The position numbers and the translations under genes were made by a program. Shown here in pieces: positions 26,712-35,189 of a DNA stretch of 64,000 bases (position 1 is its first letter; each line of letters opens with the position of its first letter). Source of the stretch: DAHUXN01 sp963729815 (lineage in GTDB: Bacteria > Acidobacteriota > Terriglobia > Acidiferrales > UBA7541). Below the pieces are notes generated by a model that worked only from the letters and a program-made list of their open reading frames with translations, was not told the DNA's origin and searched no databases. The DNA lies in the NCBI GenBank assembly GCA_963729815.1, contig CAVSPU010000002.1:1240001-1304000 (forward strand). Reading direction: 5' to 3'.

Positions 26712-27218
26712 TTGACTGACCCGAAAAAAGAAGATTCGTTCCGCGTCGTAGATCGCCGACTATTCACATCCGAAGGCGACTTGCGCCCCGAAGCCGCCGA
26801 AGAGCAGCGCCGCGAGGAAGCCAAAGCTCCGAAGCCCCAGCCACCAGCGAAGCCAGAGAAAAATGTCGCAGCTCCGGCTGCGGCGCCGGCACCGGCGGGA
26901 CCCGCCGTGGAAGATTCCAAGCTGGCCATCCATGCCGACAAGAATTTCCAGTTACTCGTGGACCTGCTGGCGCGTAATGCGGCGGCACTGCTAGGTGGGA
27001 TTCCTGACCCCGGCACGGGGCAAACGTATCTGGACTTGGAAGGCGCACGCGAAATGATCGACATGCTCGACACGCTCCGTGAAAAAACCAAAGGCAATCT
27101 CGCCCCGGAAGAAACCAGCCTCCTCGCCGAAGTGCTCGGCAGTCTGAAGCTCTCCTTCATGGAAATCTCAAAAGCCGCCGCCAAAGCGATGCGCGAAGGG
27201 GCCAAGGGTCCGCGCTAG
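26712..27218 (+). CDS. DUF1844 domain protein
   Basis: A 168-aa soluble protein: an N-terminal segment DSFRVVDRRLFTSEGDLR, a long Ala/Pro/Lys/Glu-rich linker (about 30-75) and a helical DUF1844 domain (about 78-168) containing LLARNAAALLG, DLEGAREMIDMLDTLREKTKGN and LTPEE-like LAPEETSLLAEVL. Function is unknown; DUF1844 is typical of Acidobacteriota and deltaproteobacteria. TTG 26712 is taken as the start because AAGGAG lies at 26701-26706 with ideal spacing; the ATG at 26670 has no ribosome site. It heads a plus-strand unit with an MBL hydrolase and ribF. Confidence 0.85.
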   Translation: MTDPKKEDSFRVVDRRLFTSEGDLRPEAAEEQRREEAKAPKPQPPAKPEKNVAAPAAAPAPAGPAVEDSKLAIHADKNFQLLVDLLARNAAALLGGIPDPGTGQTYLDLEGAREMIDMLDTLREKTKGNLAPEETSLLAEVLGSLKLSFMEISKAAAKAMREGAKGPR

Positions 27219-27222
27219 CTCG

Positions 27223-28026
27223 ATGCTTGCCCTGAATAAGGACATCTCTGCGAAGCAGCGATTGCGGATTACCATCCTGGGTTCGGGCACGTCGATGGGC
27301 GTGCCAACGCTTGCGTGTCACTGCGATGTCTGCCGCTCGGCCGATCCGCGCGATCGCCGCACGCGCCCTTCCGTGCTGCTTTCCTACAATGGCCGCAACG
27401 TCGTCATCGATACGACTCCGGACTTTCGTTTCCAGGCGCTGCGTGCCGGCCTCGATCGTCTCGACGCCATCCTCTACACACACGCGCACGCCGATCACAT
27501 TCTCGGACTCGACGACATTCGCCCCTTCAATCAGAAGCAGCGATCCTCGATCCCGGTATACGCTTCGGAGGAAACGATCGCGATTCTCCGCCGAACTTTC
27601 GCCTATGTATTCGAGCCGCAAACGTCGGAGAGTTCGATTCCGCAGATTGACCTCCACGCGATCGACGGGCCATTCGATCTTTTCGGCGCGCGCATCACGC
27701 CTGTACCCGTCCAACATGGGCCCCTGACTGTCCTCGGCTTCCGAATCGGCACCGCCGCCTATCTGACCGACTTCAGCGCCATCCCGGACTCTTCCAAAGA
27801 ACTCTTGCATGGCCTCGAACATCTGATTCTCGACGCGCTCCGTTACACACCTCACCCCATGCATTCCACGGTCGACCAATCCCTATCGATCGTCCGCGAA
27901 CTCGCGCCGCAGCATGCCTGGTTCACGCACATCTGCCACGATCTGGGCCACGAGGCCACCAACGCGAAGCTCCCGGAAAATGTCCGGCTTTCGTACGACG
28001 GCCTGACATTCGAGGTTGATTTCTGA
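27223..28026 (+). CDS. MBL-fold metallo-hydrolase (PhnP-like)
   Basis: A 267-aa metallo-beta-lactamase-fold hydrolase. The metal ligands are in THAHADH (residues 86-92), HG (PVQHGPL), Asp (YLTDFS) and a C-terminal His. The N-terminal LGSGTSMGVPTLACHCDVC with its Cys cluster places it near the PhnP cyclic phosphodiesterase group rather than lactamases. The substrate is unknown; PhnP hydrolyses cyclic ribose phosphates. Its stop overlaps the ribF start by one base (TGATG), so the two are coupled. Confidence 0.87.
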   Translation: MLALNKDISAKQRLRITILGSGTSMGVPTLACHCDVCRSADPRDRRTRPSVLLSYNGRNVVIDTTPDFRFQALRAGLDRLDAILYTHAHADHILGLDDIRPFNQKQRSSIPVYASEETIAILRRTFAYVFEPQTSESSIPQIDLHAIDGPFDLFGARITPVPVQHGPLTVLGFRIGTAAYLTDFSAIPDSSKELLHGLEHLILDALRYTPHPMHSTVDQSLSIVRELAPQHAWFTHICHDLGHEATNAKLPENVRLSYDGLTFEVDF

Positions 28027-28997
28027 TGCCGCTCGCAATTCTGCATTCACCGGAAGAATGGGCCGCGCGCTTCGGGCCGGATATTCGCACCACGGTCGCG
28101 ATTGGCAATTTCGACGGAGTGCATCTCGGACATCAGAAGATCCTGCGGTCGGTGGTAGAGCGCGCCCGAAGGACCAACTCGCAAGCCGCGGCGATCACTT
28201 TCTTTCCGCATCCCTTTCGCGTGGTGCGTCCCGAGGCCGCTCCGCCTCTGATTGAAACTCTTGAGCAACGGCTGGCGCGCATCGAGGCGCTCGGATTGGA
28301 TGCCGCGCTAGTCCTGCGTTTCGATCGTGCGATGGCATCCTCAAGCCCGGAAGAATTCGTACGCCGCGTTCTCGGCGATTGCCTTCACGCAAACGCTGTG
28401 CTCGTCGGCGAGAATTTCCGCTTTGGTCATCGCCACGCAGGCGACGTACGCTTGCTCACCGAGCTGGGGCGTGGGATGGGTTTCGATGTGGAGTGCATCG
28501 CGCCGGTACTCGTTCGCGGGACGCTCGTTTCCAGCACGACTGTTCGCGCCGCCGTGACCGCGGGCCGCATGGCCTGGGCCGCGCGTCTGCTCGGACGGCC
28601 TTTCGCGCTCTCGGGCGAAATCAAGTCCGGGACGGGCACAGGCCGCCGGTTCGTCTTTCCGACGCTCAATCTTTCCACCGTGCAGGAGCTGCTGCCGGCA
28701 CGCGGCGTTTACGCGACCGAGGCAATTGTCGATGGCAAGATTTATCGCGCCGCGACGAACGTCGGCATGCGCCCCACGTTTGACGGCACGCAGCTCACCA
28801 TCGAAAGCCACTTGTTCAATTTTTCGAAGGAAATTGCTTCGGGACCACTCGAAATTCGCTTCTGGCGCCGCCTGCGTGACGAGCAGAAATTCCCTGGGCC
28901 CGACGCGCTGCGCGAGCAGATTCAGCGCGATCTGGTTCGCGCCCGTTCATTTTTCACGCGTCTTGACGCCGCGCACCTTCTCTGCCGGTTGCGCTAG
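28026..28997 (+). CDS. ribF: Bifunctional riboflavin kinase / FAD synthetase
   Basis: Makes FMN and then FAD from riboflavin. The 323-aa protein has the FAD synthetase nucleotidyltransferase domain with GNFDGVHLGHQ near residue 25-36, ITFFPHPFRVV, and GENFRFGHRHAGDV. The C-terminal riboflavin kinase domain shows RPFALSGEIKSGTGTGRR, FPTLNL and TNVGMRPTF. Length is typical (about 310-330 aa). No FMN riboswitch precedes it; it is translated from the same message as the MBL hydrolase. Confidence 0.95.
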   Translation: MPLAILHSPEEWAARFGPDIRTTVAIGNFDGVHLGHQKILRSVVERARRTNSQAAAITFFPHPFRVVRPEAAPPLIETLEQRLARIEALGLDAALVLRFDRAMASSSPEEFVRRVLGDCLHANAVLVGENFRFGHRHAGDVRLLTELGRGMGFDVECIAPVLVRGTLVSSTTVRAAVTAGRMAWAARLLGRPFALSGEIKSGTGTGRRFVFPTLNLSTVQELLPARGVYATEAIVDGKIYRAATNVGMRPTFDGTQLTIESHLFNFSKEIASGPLEIRFWRRLRDEQKFPGPDALREQIQRDLVRARSFFTRLDAAHLLCRLR

Positions 28998-29040
28998 CGC
29001 GGCTCGTCCGATTGCCAAGCAAGAAAAAAAACGTGTCAGG

Positions 29041-29523
29041 CTAGTCCTGGCAATCCTTGCAGTAGCCGCCGACTTCCGTGCGCGCGACGGTGATGCGCAT
29101 GTTGCAGTCCTGCTCAATTTGCTGCTTGAGCTGCTCGTACATCTCGCTCTCGAACTCGCGCACTTTCCCGCAACGCAGGCAGGCGACGTGGATGTGATCG
29201 CGCGGCCCATGGCTTTCGTAATAGTGGCGATGCCCGCGCAGATGGAGCAAATCGAGCTCATCGATCAAGCCGTGGTGCTTGAGAAGATCAAGCGTGCGAT
29301 AGACGGTGACACGCGTAATGCGAGCGTCAATTTTTTGCGCGCGCGCCAGAATTTCGCCCGCGTCGAGGTGGCGTGGCGCCGTGTCCATGACCTGCAACAC
29401 AACTCTCCGCTGGCGCGTCAGGCGGATCGACCGGGCGGCGAGCTGCTTTTGCAGTTGTCCGGGCTTCTCGTGAACGTTGATGCGTTCGCCCGTGGAAACG
29501 CGGCGTGCTGCGGTTGGCGCCAT
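29041..29523 (-). CDS. Fur-family transcriptional regulator
   Basis: A 160-aa metal-dependent repressor. It has an N-terminal winged helix (LTRQRRVVLQVM, HLDAGEILARAQ, RVTVYRTLDLLKHHGLI) and a C-terminal dimerisation domain with the metal site HIHVACLRCGKVREFES and a second pair CKDC near the end, giving the structural CxxC...CxxC zinc site. Members sense Fe, Zn, Mn or peroxide; the subtype cannot be told. It starts one base after the rseP stop and is the last gene of the uppS-cdsA-dxr-rseP run, an unusual position for a regulator. Confidence 0.92.
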   Translation of the reverse strand: MAPTAARRVSTGERINVHEKPGQLQKQLAARSIRLTRQRRVVLQVMDTAPRHLDAGEILARAQKIDARITRVTVYRTLDLLKHHGLIDELDLLHLRGHRHYYESHGPRDHIHVACLRCGKVREFESEMYEQLKQQIEQDCNMRITVARTEVGGYCKDCQD

Positions 29524-29524
29524 G

Positions 29525-30850
29525 TTAGTGGTTCGGAAAAAGCCTGGCGATATCGTAATACATCACGAAGCCGAAAACAGCGAGAATGAAGACAAGTCCC
29601 ACGGTCAGCAAGCGCTCCTGCATCCGCACGCTTAGATCTCTCCGGATGGAGCCTTCAATCGCCATGACCAGGATGCGCCCGCCGTCCAGAATCGGGATGG
29701 GCAGCAAATTCAGCAGTCCGAGCTGTAAGCTGATGAACGCCATGAATTCCAGGAATTGTGCCGCCCCCAGTTGCGCTGCGCGGCTTGACATCTGCACAAT
29801 GCCGACCGGCCCCGCCAAATCCTTGATCGAGACTCTTCCCGAAAACAGCCCAGCCCCCACGGAACCGATGGCTTTCGTCATCCCGACGCTTTCCTTCCAC
29901 GATTGCACGGCCGCTTCGGCCAGCGGGTAGGATTCGCGCGTCGTATCGACTTGGCCAAAGGAGATGCCTATGGCCCAGCGCTTCACGCCATCGCCGGGAT
30001 TCGTGAACGCGGCGCTGAACGCCAGCGGAATCGTTCGGCGACCTCGCTTAACCACAAAGCGAATTGGCGCCCCCTTTGACTCCTGAATGAGCGCCGACAG
30101 AATTTCTCGGTTTGTTGCCGGTACGTCGTTGGCAGACACGATTTCGTCCCCCGGCTTCATGCCCGCCTTGTCCGCCGGTTCGCCCTTCTGTACGGATTCG
30201 ATGGTAACGTTTTCGCGCGGGCAGCCTAGAACCATGCAGGCATCGGAAAGGTCCCGAGGTACGGAGACTTTCAAGGGAACGAGCTTTCCGTCTCTCTGCA
30301 CATCAACGGCCACGTCCTCCCCCGGCACAATCGCCGGGGACGCAATCGCGCCGTCCCAGTCTCGCACGGCATCGCCGCCGACCGAAACTATGCGGTCGCC
30401 CACCCGCAGCCCCGCTTTTTCCGCGGGCGAGGCCGGAAGCACGCCCGCTACAACCGCAGGCTGGTGCTTATATACCTCCACCGGCATTCCCACGGTGTAG
30501 AGACCCCACATGAGGACAAACGCCAACACCAGGTTCATGATTGGGCCGGCCACCGTGATCAAAAATCTTTTCCACCGCGACTGCGACAGCAGTTCATCCG
30601 GCGCTCCAGAGCGCTCCTCCGCCGGATTGTCGCCAGCCATTTTGACGTAGCCGCCAAAAAGCAACGGGGCAACGCGAAAATCCGTGTCGCCGCGTTTCCA
30701 GCCGAAGATGCGCTTGCCGAATCCGATCGAGAATACGTCCACGCGCACGCCGCACCAGCGCGCCACGATGTAATGTCCCCATTCATGAACCAGAACCATG
30801 ACGCTGAGGCCAGCGATTGCAGCGACGATGCCAACCCAACCGTGACTCAT
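29525..30850 (-). CDS. rseP: Site-2 zinc metalloprotease RseP
   Basis: An inner-membrane intramembrane protease that releases sigma factors by cutting anti-sigma proteins and clears signal peptides. The 441-aa protein has HEWGH (His22-His26) in the first helix, two PDZ domains (about 115-190 and 205-285, with PAEKAGLRVGDRI and PADKAGMKPGDEI), FFGG-like LLFGGYVKM, and the second zinc-ligand motif NLLPIPILDGG in the C-terminal helices. It directly abuts dxr with no spacer, an arrangement common near uppS-cdsA-dxr. bamA, often next, is not here. Confidence 0.96.
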   Translation of the reverse strand: MSHGWVGIVAAIAGLSVMVLVHEWGHYIVARWCGVRVDVFSIGFGKRIFGWKRGDTDFRVAPLLFGGYVKMAGDNPAEERSGAPDELLSQSRWKRFLITVAGPIMNLVLAFVLMWGLYTVGMPVEVYKHQPAVVAGVLPASPAEKAGLRVGDRIVSVGGDAVRDWDGAIASPAIVPGEDVAVDVQRDGKLVPLKVSVPRDLSDACMVLGCPRENVTIESVQKGEPADKAGMKPGDEIVSANDVPATNREILSALIQESKGAPIRFVVKRGRRTIPLAFSAAFTNPGDGVKRWAIGISFGQVDTTRESYPLAEAAVQSWKESVGMTKAIGSVGAGLFSGRVSIKDLAGPVGIVQMSSRAAQLGAAQFLEFMAFISLQLGLLNLLPIPILDGGRILVMAIEGSIRRDLSVRMQERLLTVGLVFILAVFGFVMYYDIARLFPNH

Positions 30851-32023
30851 CTAATTCTTCCTCTTCTCGATTTCTTCCCGCGCCATCCGGCGGGCTTCCC
30901 GATCCGCCGCGAGAACATCATCCATTGTCCGAAACGCCGCACGCGGCATCCGGGCGAGCACCTGCTCGATTACCTGGGCAATCTCTGTAAATCCCAGCCG
31001 CCCATCGAGGAACGCAGCCACGCTCTCTTCATCAGCGGCATTCAAAGCGCACGGCAATGCCCCGCCCTGCTGCATCGCTTGCATCGCCAACGTTAAACAC
31101 GGGAATTTCCCTGCCGGCACGGGCTCGAAATCGAGCGACTTCAGGCTGCTCCAATCCAATGCAAATCCGTTGGATGCGACTCGCTCGGGATAGGTTAGCG
31201 CATATTGGATCGGCATGCGCATATCGGTTGGGCCAAGCTGTGCGAGAATTGAACCGTCCACAAATTCCACCATCGAATGAATCGTTGACTGCGGATGAAT
31301 GACCACCTCGATTTGATCCGCGCGCATGCCGAAAAGCCATCCAGCCTCGATCACTTCGAAGCCTTTGTTCATCAGCGTCGCTGAATCCGTCGTGATTCTC
31401 TTCCCCATCTTCCAATTGGGATGCGCCAAGGCCTGAGCGGGCGTCACGTTCGCTAGCTCCGAGACCGGCGTCTTGCGAAATGGTCCGCCCGACGCGGTCA
31501 GCACTAGTCTTTTGACCTCGCTCTTTTCGCCCGCACGCAGACACTGATGAATGGCATTGTGCTCGCTATCGACTGGCAGAACGGCTTTATGCTGGCGTTC
31601 CGCCTCGGCCATCACGAGTTCGCCCGCGGCGACCAGCACCTCTTTATTGGCGAGCGCCAGGTTCTTCCCCAACTGAACCGCTTTGTACGTGGCTGGCAAG
31701 CCAACGACGCCCACCGCGGCCGAAAGAACGGTATCCACGTCGGGATGCGTCGCCACGCGCTCCATGCCCTCGGCGCCGCAAAGGACTTCTGGCATGGGCT
31801 GCACCTTCGCAGCCGTCAAGCGCTCGCGAAGCTGCTTCGCGCCTTCGCATGTCGCCACGCCCACGACTTTCGGCCGATATTTCGCCGTCTGCTCGGCCGC
31901 CAGTTCGACGTTATTTCCCGCGGCGATGCCCACGACCTCGAATTTGCTAGGGAGAGAGTCCACGACCTTCAGGCATTGGCGCCCAATTGAGCCCGTCGAT
32001 CCGAGAATGGAAATGCGTTTCAC
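30851..32023 (-). CDS. dxr: 1-deoxy-D-xylulose 5-phosphate reductoisomerase
   Basis: First committed step of the MEP isoprenoid pathway: DXP to 2-C-methyl-D-erythritol 4-phosphate with NADPH. The 390-aa protein begins with the dinucleotide loop RISILGSTGSIG. It has the catalytic/metal segment LPVDSEHNAIHQCL, TASGGPFRKTP, HPNWKMGKRITTDSATLMNKG and the flexible loop HPQSTIHSMVEF. GTG 32023 is taken as start because it gives the family length and clears the cdsA stop; ATG 32092 would overlap cdsA by 56 bases. Dxr feeds isopentenyl precursors to UppS two genes upstream. Confidence 0.94.
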   Translation of the reverse strand: MKRISILGSTGSIGRQCLKVVDSLPSKFEVVGIAAGNNVELAAEQTAKYRPKVVGVATCEGAKQLRERLTAAKVQPMPEVLCGAEGMERVATHPDVDTVLSAAVGVVGLPATYKAVQLGKNLALANKEVLVAAGELVMAEAERQHKAVLPVDSEHNAIHQCLRAGEKSEVKRLVLTASGGPFRKTPVSELANVTPAQALAHPNWKMGKRITTDSATLMNKGFEVIEAGWLFGMRADQIEVVIHPQSTIHSMVEFVDGSILAQLGPTDMRMPIQYALTYPERVASNGFALDWSSLKSLDFEPVPAGKFPCLTLAMQAMQQGGALPCALNAADEESVAAFLDGRLGFTEIAQVIEQVLARMPRAAFRTMDDVLAADREARRMAREEIEKRKN

Positions 32024-32036
32024 TAGGCGAGATGTG

Positions 32037-32897
32037 TCACGGGCGGCCTTGCAGGAGCCATCCGGCGGCGAGCCAAACCACCGGAGCGGCAAAAATCAAG
32101 CTGTCAATTCTGTCCAGCATTCCTCCGTGTCCCGGAAGCATCGACCCGGAATCTTTCACTCCCGCGCCGCGCTTATATGCTGATTCTACCAGATCGCCAA
32201 GCTGTCCGGCGACATTGGCGAGAGCTGCGGTTACAAGCCATGCGGTTAGATCGCCACCCTGCCAGCGCGCAAAGCAGTACCCAACAATAAGCGAACCCAG
32301 CACGTTGCCAGCGGCTCCTTCCCAGGTCTTCTTCGGAGAAAGTGCCGGCGCCATTTTCACGCGGCCAATCGACTTGCCGATAAAATACGCGAACGTATCG
32401 CCGGCCCACACAATCGCAAGTGCGAACAGCACGAGCACCGGTCCCGTGCGCGCTCCGTCGATTCTCACCAGGTAGCTGAATGGCCACGCGACAAACAGCA
32501 GCGCCGCCGCGCTCGCGCCAATTCCGGGAAGCACGCCGGCAATCGGCATTTTACTGAGCACGGCGATGAAAGCCACCCCGAACAAAAATACGAGAAACAC
32601 GACTTCGCTCGACGCGTAACGGCTTGGCAAGCCTTGGATCAGAAGCGTATTCGACGCGAGCCAATGAACGTCAGCCGCACCCGTCGTCCACTGCACGAAA
32701 AACAGGCCCGCCGCGCAGAGCATAGTCCACACACGAAACGCCCGCAGTCCAATCTGGGCCGTAAGTTTGAAGAATTCGATCATCGCCAGTAACGCCACGG
32801 CGGCAGCGAAGATGGCCACAATCCATGAGGGCCCCCAATACACGACCACGACAACAATGGGAATCAGGATCGCCGCCGTTGCGATGCGCTTTAGCAC
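32037..32897 (-). CDS. cdsA: Phosphatidate cytidylyltransferase
   Basis: Makes CDP-diacylglycerol, the precursor of all phospholipids, at the inner membrane. The 286-aa protein has about eight hydrophobic segments and the CDP-DAG synthase signature near the C terminus: AGQLGDLVESAYKRGAGVKDSG, then LPGHGGMLDRIDSL. SPKKTWEG is also present. It lies between uppS and dxr, the widespread order for these genes. Confidence 0.95.
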   Translation of the reverse strand: MLKRIATAAILIPIVVVVVYWGPSWIVAIFAAAVALLAMIEFFKLTAQIGLRAFRVWTMLCAAGLFFVQWTTGAADVHWLASNTLLIQGLPSRYASSEVVFLVFLFGVAFIAVLSKMPIAGVLPGIGASAAALLFVAWPFSYLVRIDGARTGPVLVLFALAIVWAGDTFAYFIGKSIGRVKMAPALSPKKTWEGAAGNVLGSLIVGYCFARWQGGDLTAWLVTAALANVAGQLGDLVESAYKRGAGVKDSGSMLPGHGGMLDRIDSLIFAAPVVWLAAGWLLQGRP

Positions 32898-32952
32898 TGC
32901 TTCATTGTCTCAGTACGAGGGTTAATCGAGAAGAGATTGGTGTGTGGCCGCT

Positions 32953-33765
32953 TCATCGTTCTTCGCCGTGCTTTCCGTTGTGGTTCTCATCCGCCGGCGC
33001 CAGCCCGCCGTAGCGGCGTTCGCGTTGCTGGAAGTTGACGAACGCTTCGAGCAGTTTCTCGCGTGAAAAATCCGGCCACAGAGCCTCGGTGATGTAGAGC
33101 TCCGCATACGCGATCTGCCACAGCAGAAAATTGCTGACGCGCATTTCACCGCTCGTGCGAATCAGCAGATCGGGATCGGGAAGGCCCGCCGTGTACAGGT
33201 TGTCCGAAATCGTCTCCTCGTTGGCGTGAAAAGCCGAGAGGCCGTTCAGGCGAACGCGGTCGAGTATCGCATTGAATGCGTCCACGAGTTCCGCGCGCCC
33301 GCCGTAATTGAGCGCCACGATGAGCTTCATCCCCGTGTTCTGCGCCGTCAGCCGCATGGCCTTTTCGATGTCGTGCCGCACAGCTTCCGGCAATTGGGCC
33401 GAACGGCCAATCACCAGCAACTGGATGTTATTTTTGTGAATCGAGGGCAGCTCTTTTTTTAGATATTCACGCAGGAGACGCATCAAGAAATCGATTTCCG
33501 CTTTCGGACGCCGCCAGTTCTCGAGCGAGAATGCGTAGAGCGTCAGCGCGGGCACTTTGAGGCGTGCACACGTCTCGATCACTTCGCGCGCTACCTTTAC
33601 GCCCATGCGGTGGCCCGCGATGCGTGGCAAATGGCGCCGCTCAGCCCAGCGGCCGTTGCCGTCCATGATGATGGCCACATGCGTCGGCAACCGTTTCAAG
33701 TTCAATTGATCGAGAAGCGCCACTTCTTCGGCGCGCGTGGACTTCAGAAGTTCAGTCGCTTTCAC
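32953..33765 (-). CDS. uppS: Isoprenyl transferase (undecaprenyl diphosphate synthase)
   Basis: A cis-prenyltransferase building the C55 carrier lipid for peptidoglycan and O-antigen. The 270-aa enzyme has the catalytic Asp35 in IIMDGNGRW, then GHRMG, LTLYAFSLENWRRP, ALNYGGRAELVDA, PDLLIRTSGEMRVSNFLLWQIAYAE and a basic tail. It heads the uppS-cdsA-dxr-rseP-fur run. Confidence 0.95.
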   Translation of the reverse strand: MKATELLKSTRAEEVALLDQLNLKRLPTHVAIIMDGNGRWAERRHLPRIAGHRMGVKVAREVIETCARLKVPALTLYAFSLENWRRPKAEIDFLMRLLREYLKKELPSIHKNNIQLLVIGRSAQLPEAVRHDIEKAMRLTAQNTGMKLIVALNYGGRAELVDAFNAILDRVRLNGLSAFHANEETISDNLYTAGLPDPDLLIRTSGEMRVSNFLLWQIAYAELYITEALWPDFSREKLLEAFVNFQQRERRYGGLAPADENHNGKHGEER

Positions 33766-33865
33766 CAGGGGCTCGCTCGGAGGTTACCGCCAGAAAAAAC
33801 TAACATAGCCACGGCAGGAGATGCAACGGCGCGGCGCCGTCCGTATCGAGCACGGGCGAGCATCG

Positions 33866-35188
33866 TCATCCGAGACCCGCCGCTTGGGGATTTACGATCG
33901 AGACGTACGCGAAGACGAGAGTCAGAATAATCATCGCGATGCTGATCGTCCAGGCGACGACGTTGAATATCCGGCCATTCACATGCTCACCCATCAAGCT
34001 TCGCCGGTTCACGAGAAGCAAAATGAAAACCAAGACGATCGCCAGCCAGATTCCGTTGCCCACTTGCGAGAGGACGAGAATTTTCATCAGCGGAGCGCTG
34101 GGAATCAGAATGATCCCCGCGCCGGCCACGATCAGCGCCGTATACAGTCCGTAAAAAATGCGCGCGTCGCGAAATTTGTGGTCGATTCCCGCCTCGAAGC
34201 CCAAGCCTTCGCAAATCACGTGCGCCGTCGAGAGCGGCAAAATCGACGCCGCGAATAGAGATGCGTTCAACAAACCAAACGCAAATAGCAGTCCCGCGAA
34301 TTTCCCCGCCAAAGGCACCAGTGCGCGCGCCGCGTCCGCCGCATCGTTGATTTGCGTGTGCCCCGAGGCATAGAGCGTCGCCGCCGTGCACACAATAATG
34401 AAAAAGACGATCACCATACAACTGATGCTTCCCACCAGCACGTCCATGCGTGCGTGCTTATACTGTCGCGGGCCGACCTTTTTCTCCACGTATCCAGCCT
34501 GCAGATAAAAGAACTGCCACGGCGCGATGCTCGTTCCAATCAACCCCATCAACATCAGCAGGTACGGCGCGTTCGCGTGGAAATCCGGGATCAACGTCGC
34601 GCGCCCCGCCACCAGCCAGTCGGGCTTCGCGAGCAACGCCGACGCGATATAGGACACATAGAAAACGCACGCCACCAGAAATATCTTCTCGACTTGCCGG
34701 TAAGTTCCGCGTATGACCAACACCCAAACGAGCACTGCCGCAATGGGCACGGCAATGTATTTGCTGACCCCGAAAATCTGCATCGAAGCGGCCACGCCCG
34801 CGAACTCCGCCATCGTATTCGCCAAGTCCACCCCGAGTCCTGCCACCATCACGAAAAAGGTAGAGCGGAAACCAAACTCTTCGCGGATCAGGTCGGAAAG
34901 CCCTTTGCCCGTAATCACGCCCATCCGCGCGCACATCTCCTCGCTGACGTAGAGCGCGACGGCAATCGGGATCAGCGACCACAGCATCGCGTAGCCGAAT
35001 TTCGCTCCCACGAGCGAATACGTCGTGATGCCGCCGGCGTCATTGTCAACGTTCGACGTAATGAGCCCGGGGCCCACAACCGCCAGGAACAAAGCGAGCC
35101 GCTTGCGCCAGTGGCGCCCCTGCTTGCGGATACCCTGTCCCCGGCTGCGCCAGGCTTCCATTCGTCCGAGAATCGTCGTCCAGCTCAT
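33866..35188 (-). CDS. Nramp-related divalent cation transporter (Mg2+-type NRMT candidate)
   Basis: A 440-aa membrane protein with about eleven helices of the SLC11/Nramp fold. The transition-metal signature is altered: the TM1 DPGN motif reads D48-N-D-A51 (SNVDNDAGG), and the TM6 motif MPH reads A222-P-W (GTSIAPWQFFYLQ), so the Met that favours Mn2+/Fe2+ is missing. Loss of this Met is the reported mark of Nramp-related Mg2+ transporters. The canonical role (Mn uptake) is therefore doubtful and transport of Mg2+ or another hard cation is inferred. The gene starts one base after the stop of the PRC/MgtE_N/CBS gene, so the two are coupled; that protein is a plausible cytosolic regulator. Confidence 0.9.
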   Translation of the reverse strand: MSWTTILGRMEAWRSRGQGIRKQGRHWRKRLALFLAVVGPGLITSNVDNDAGGITTYSLVGAKFGYAMLWSLIPIAVALYVSEEMCARMGVITGKGLSDLIREEFGFRSTFFVMVAGLGVDLANTMAEFAGVAASMQIFGVSKYIAVPIAAVLVWVLVIRGTYRQVEKIFLVACVFYVSYIASALLAKPDWLVAGRATLIPDFHANAPYLLMLMGLIGTSIAPWQFFYLQAGYVEKKVGPRQYKHARMDVLVGSISCMVIVFFIIVCTAATLYASGHTQINDAADAARALVPLAGKFAGLLFAFGLLNASLFAASILPLSTAHVICEGLGFEAGIDHKFRDARIFYGLYTALIVAGAGIILIPSAPLMKILVLSQVGNGIWLAIVLVFILLLVNRRSLMGEHVNGRIFNVVAWTISIAMIILTLVFAYVSIVNPQAAGLG

Positions 35189-35189
35189 C

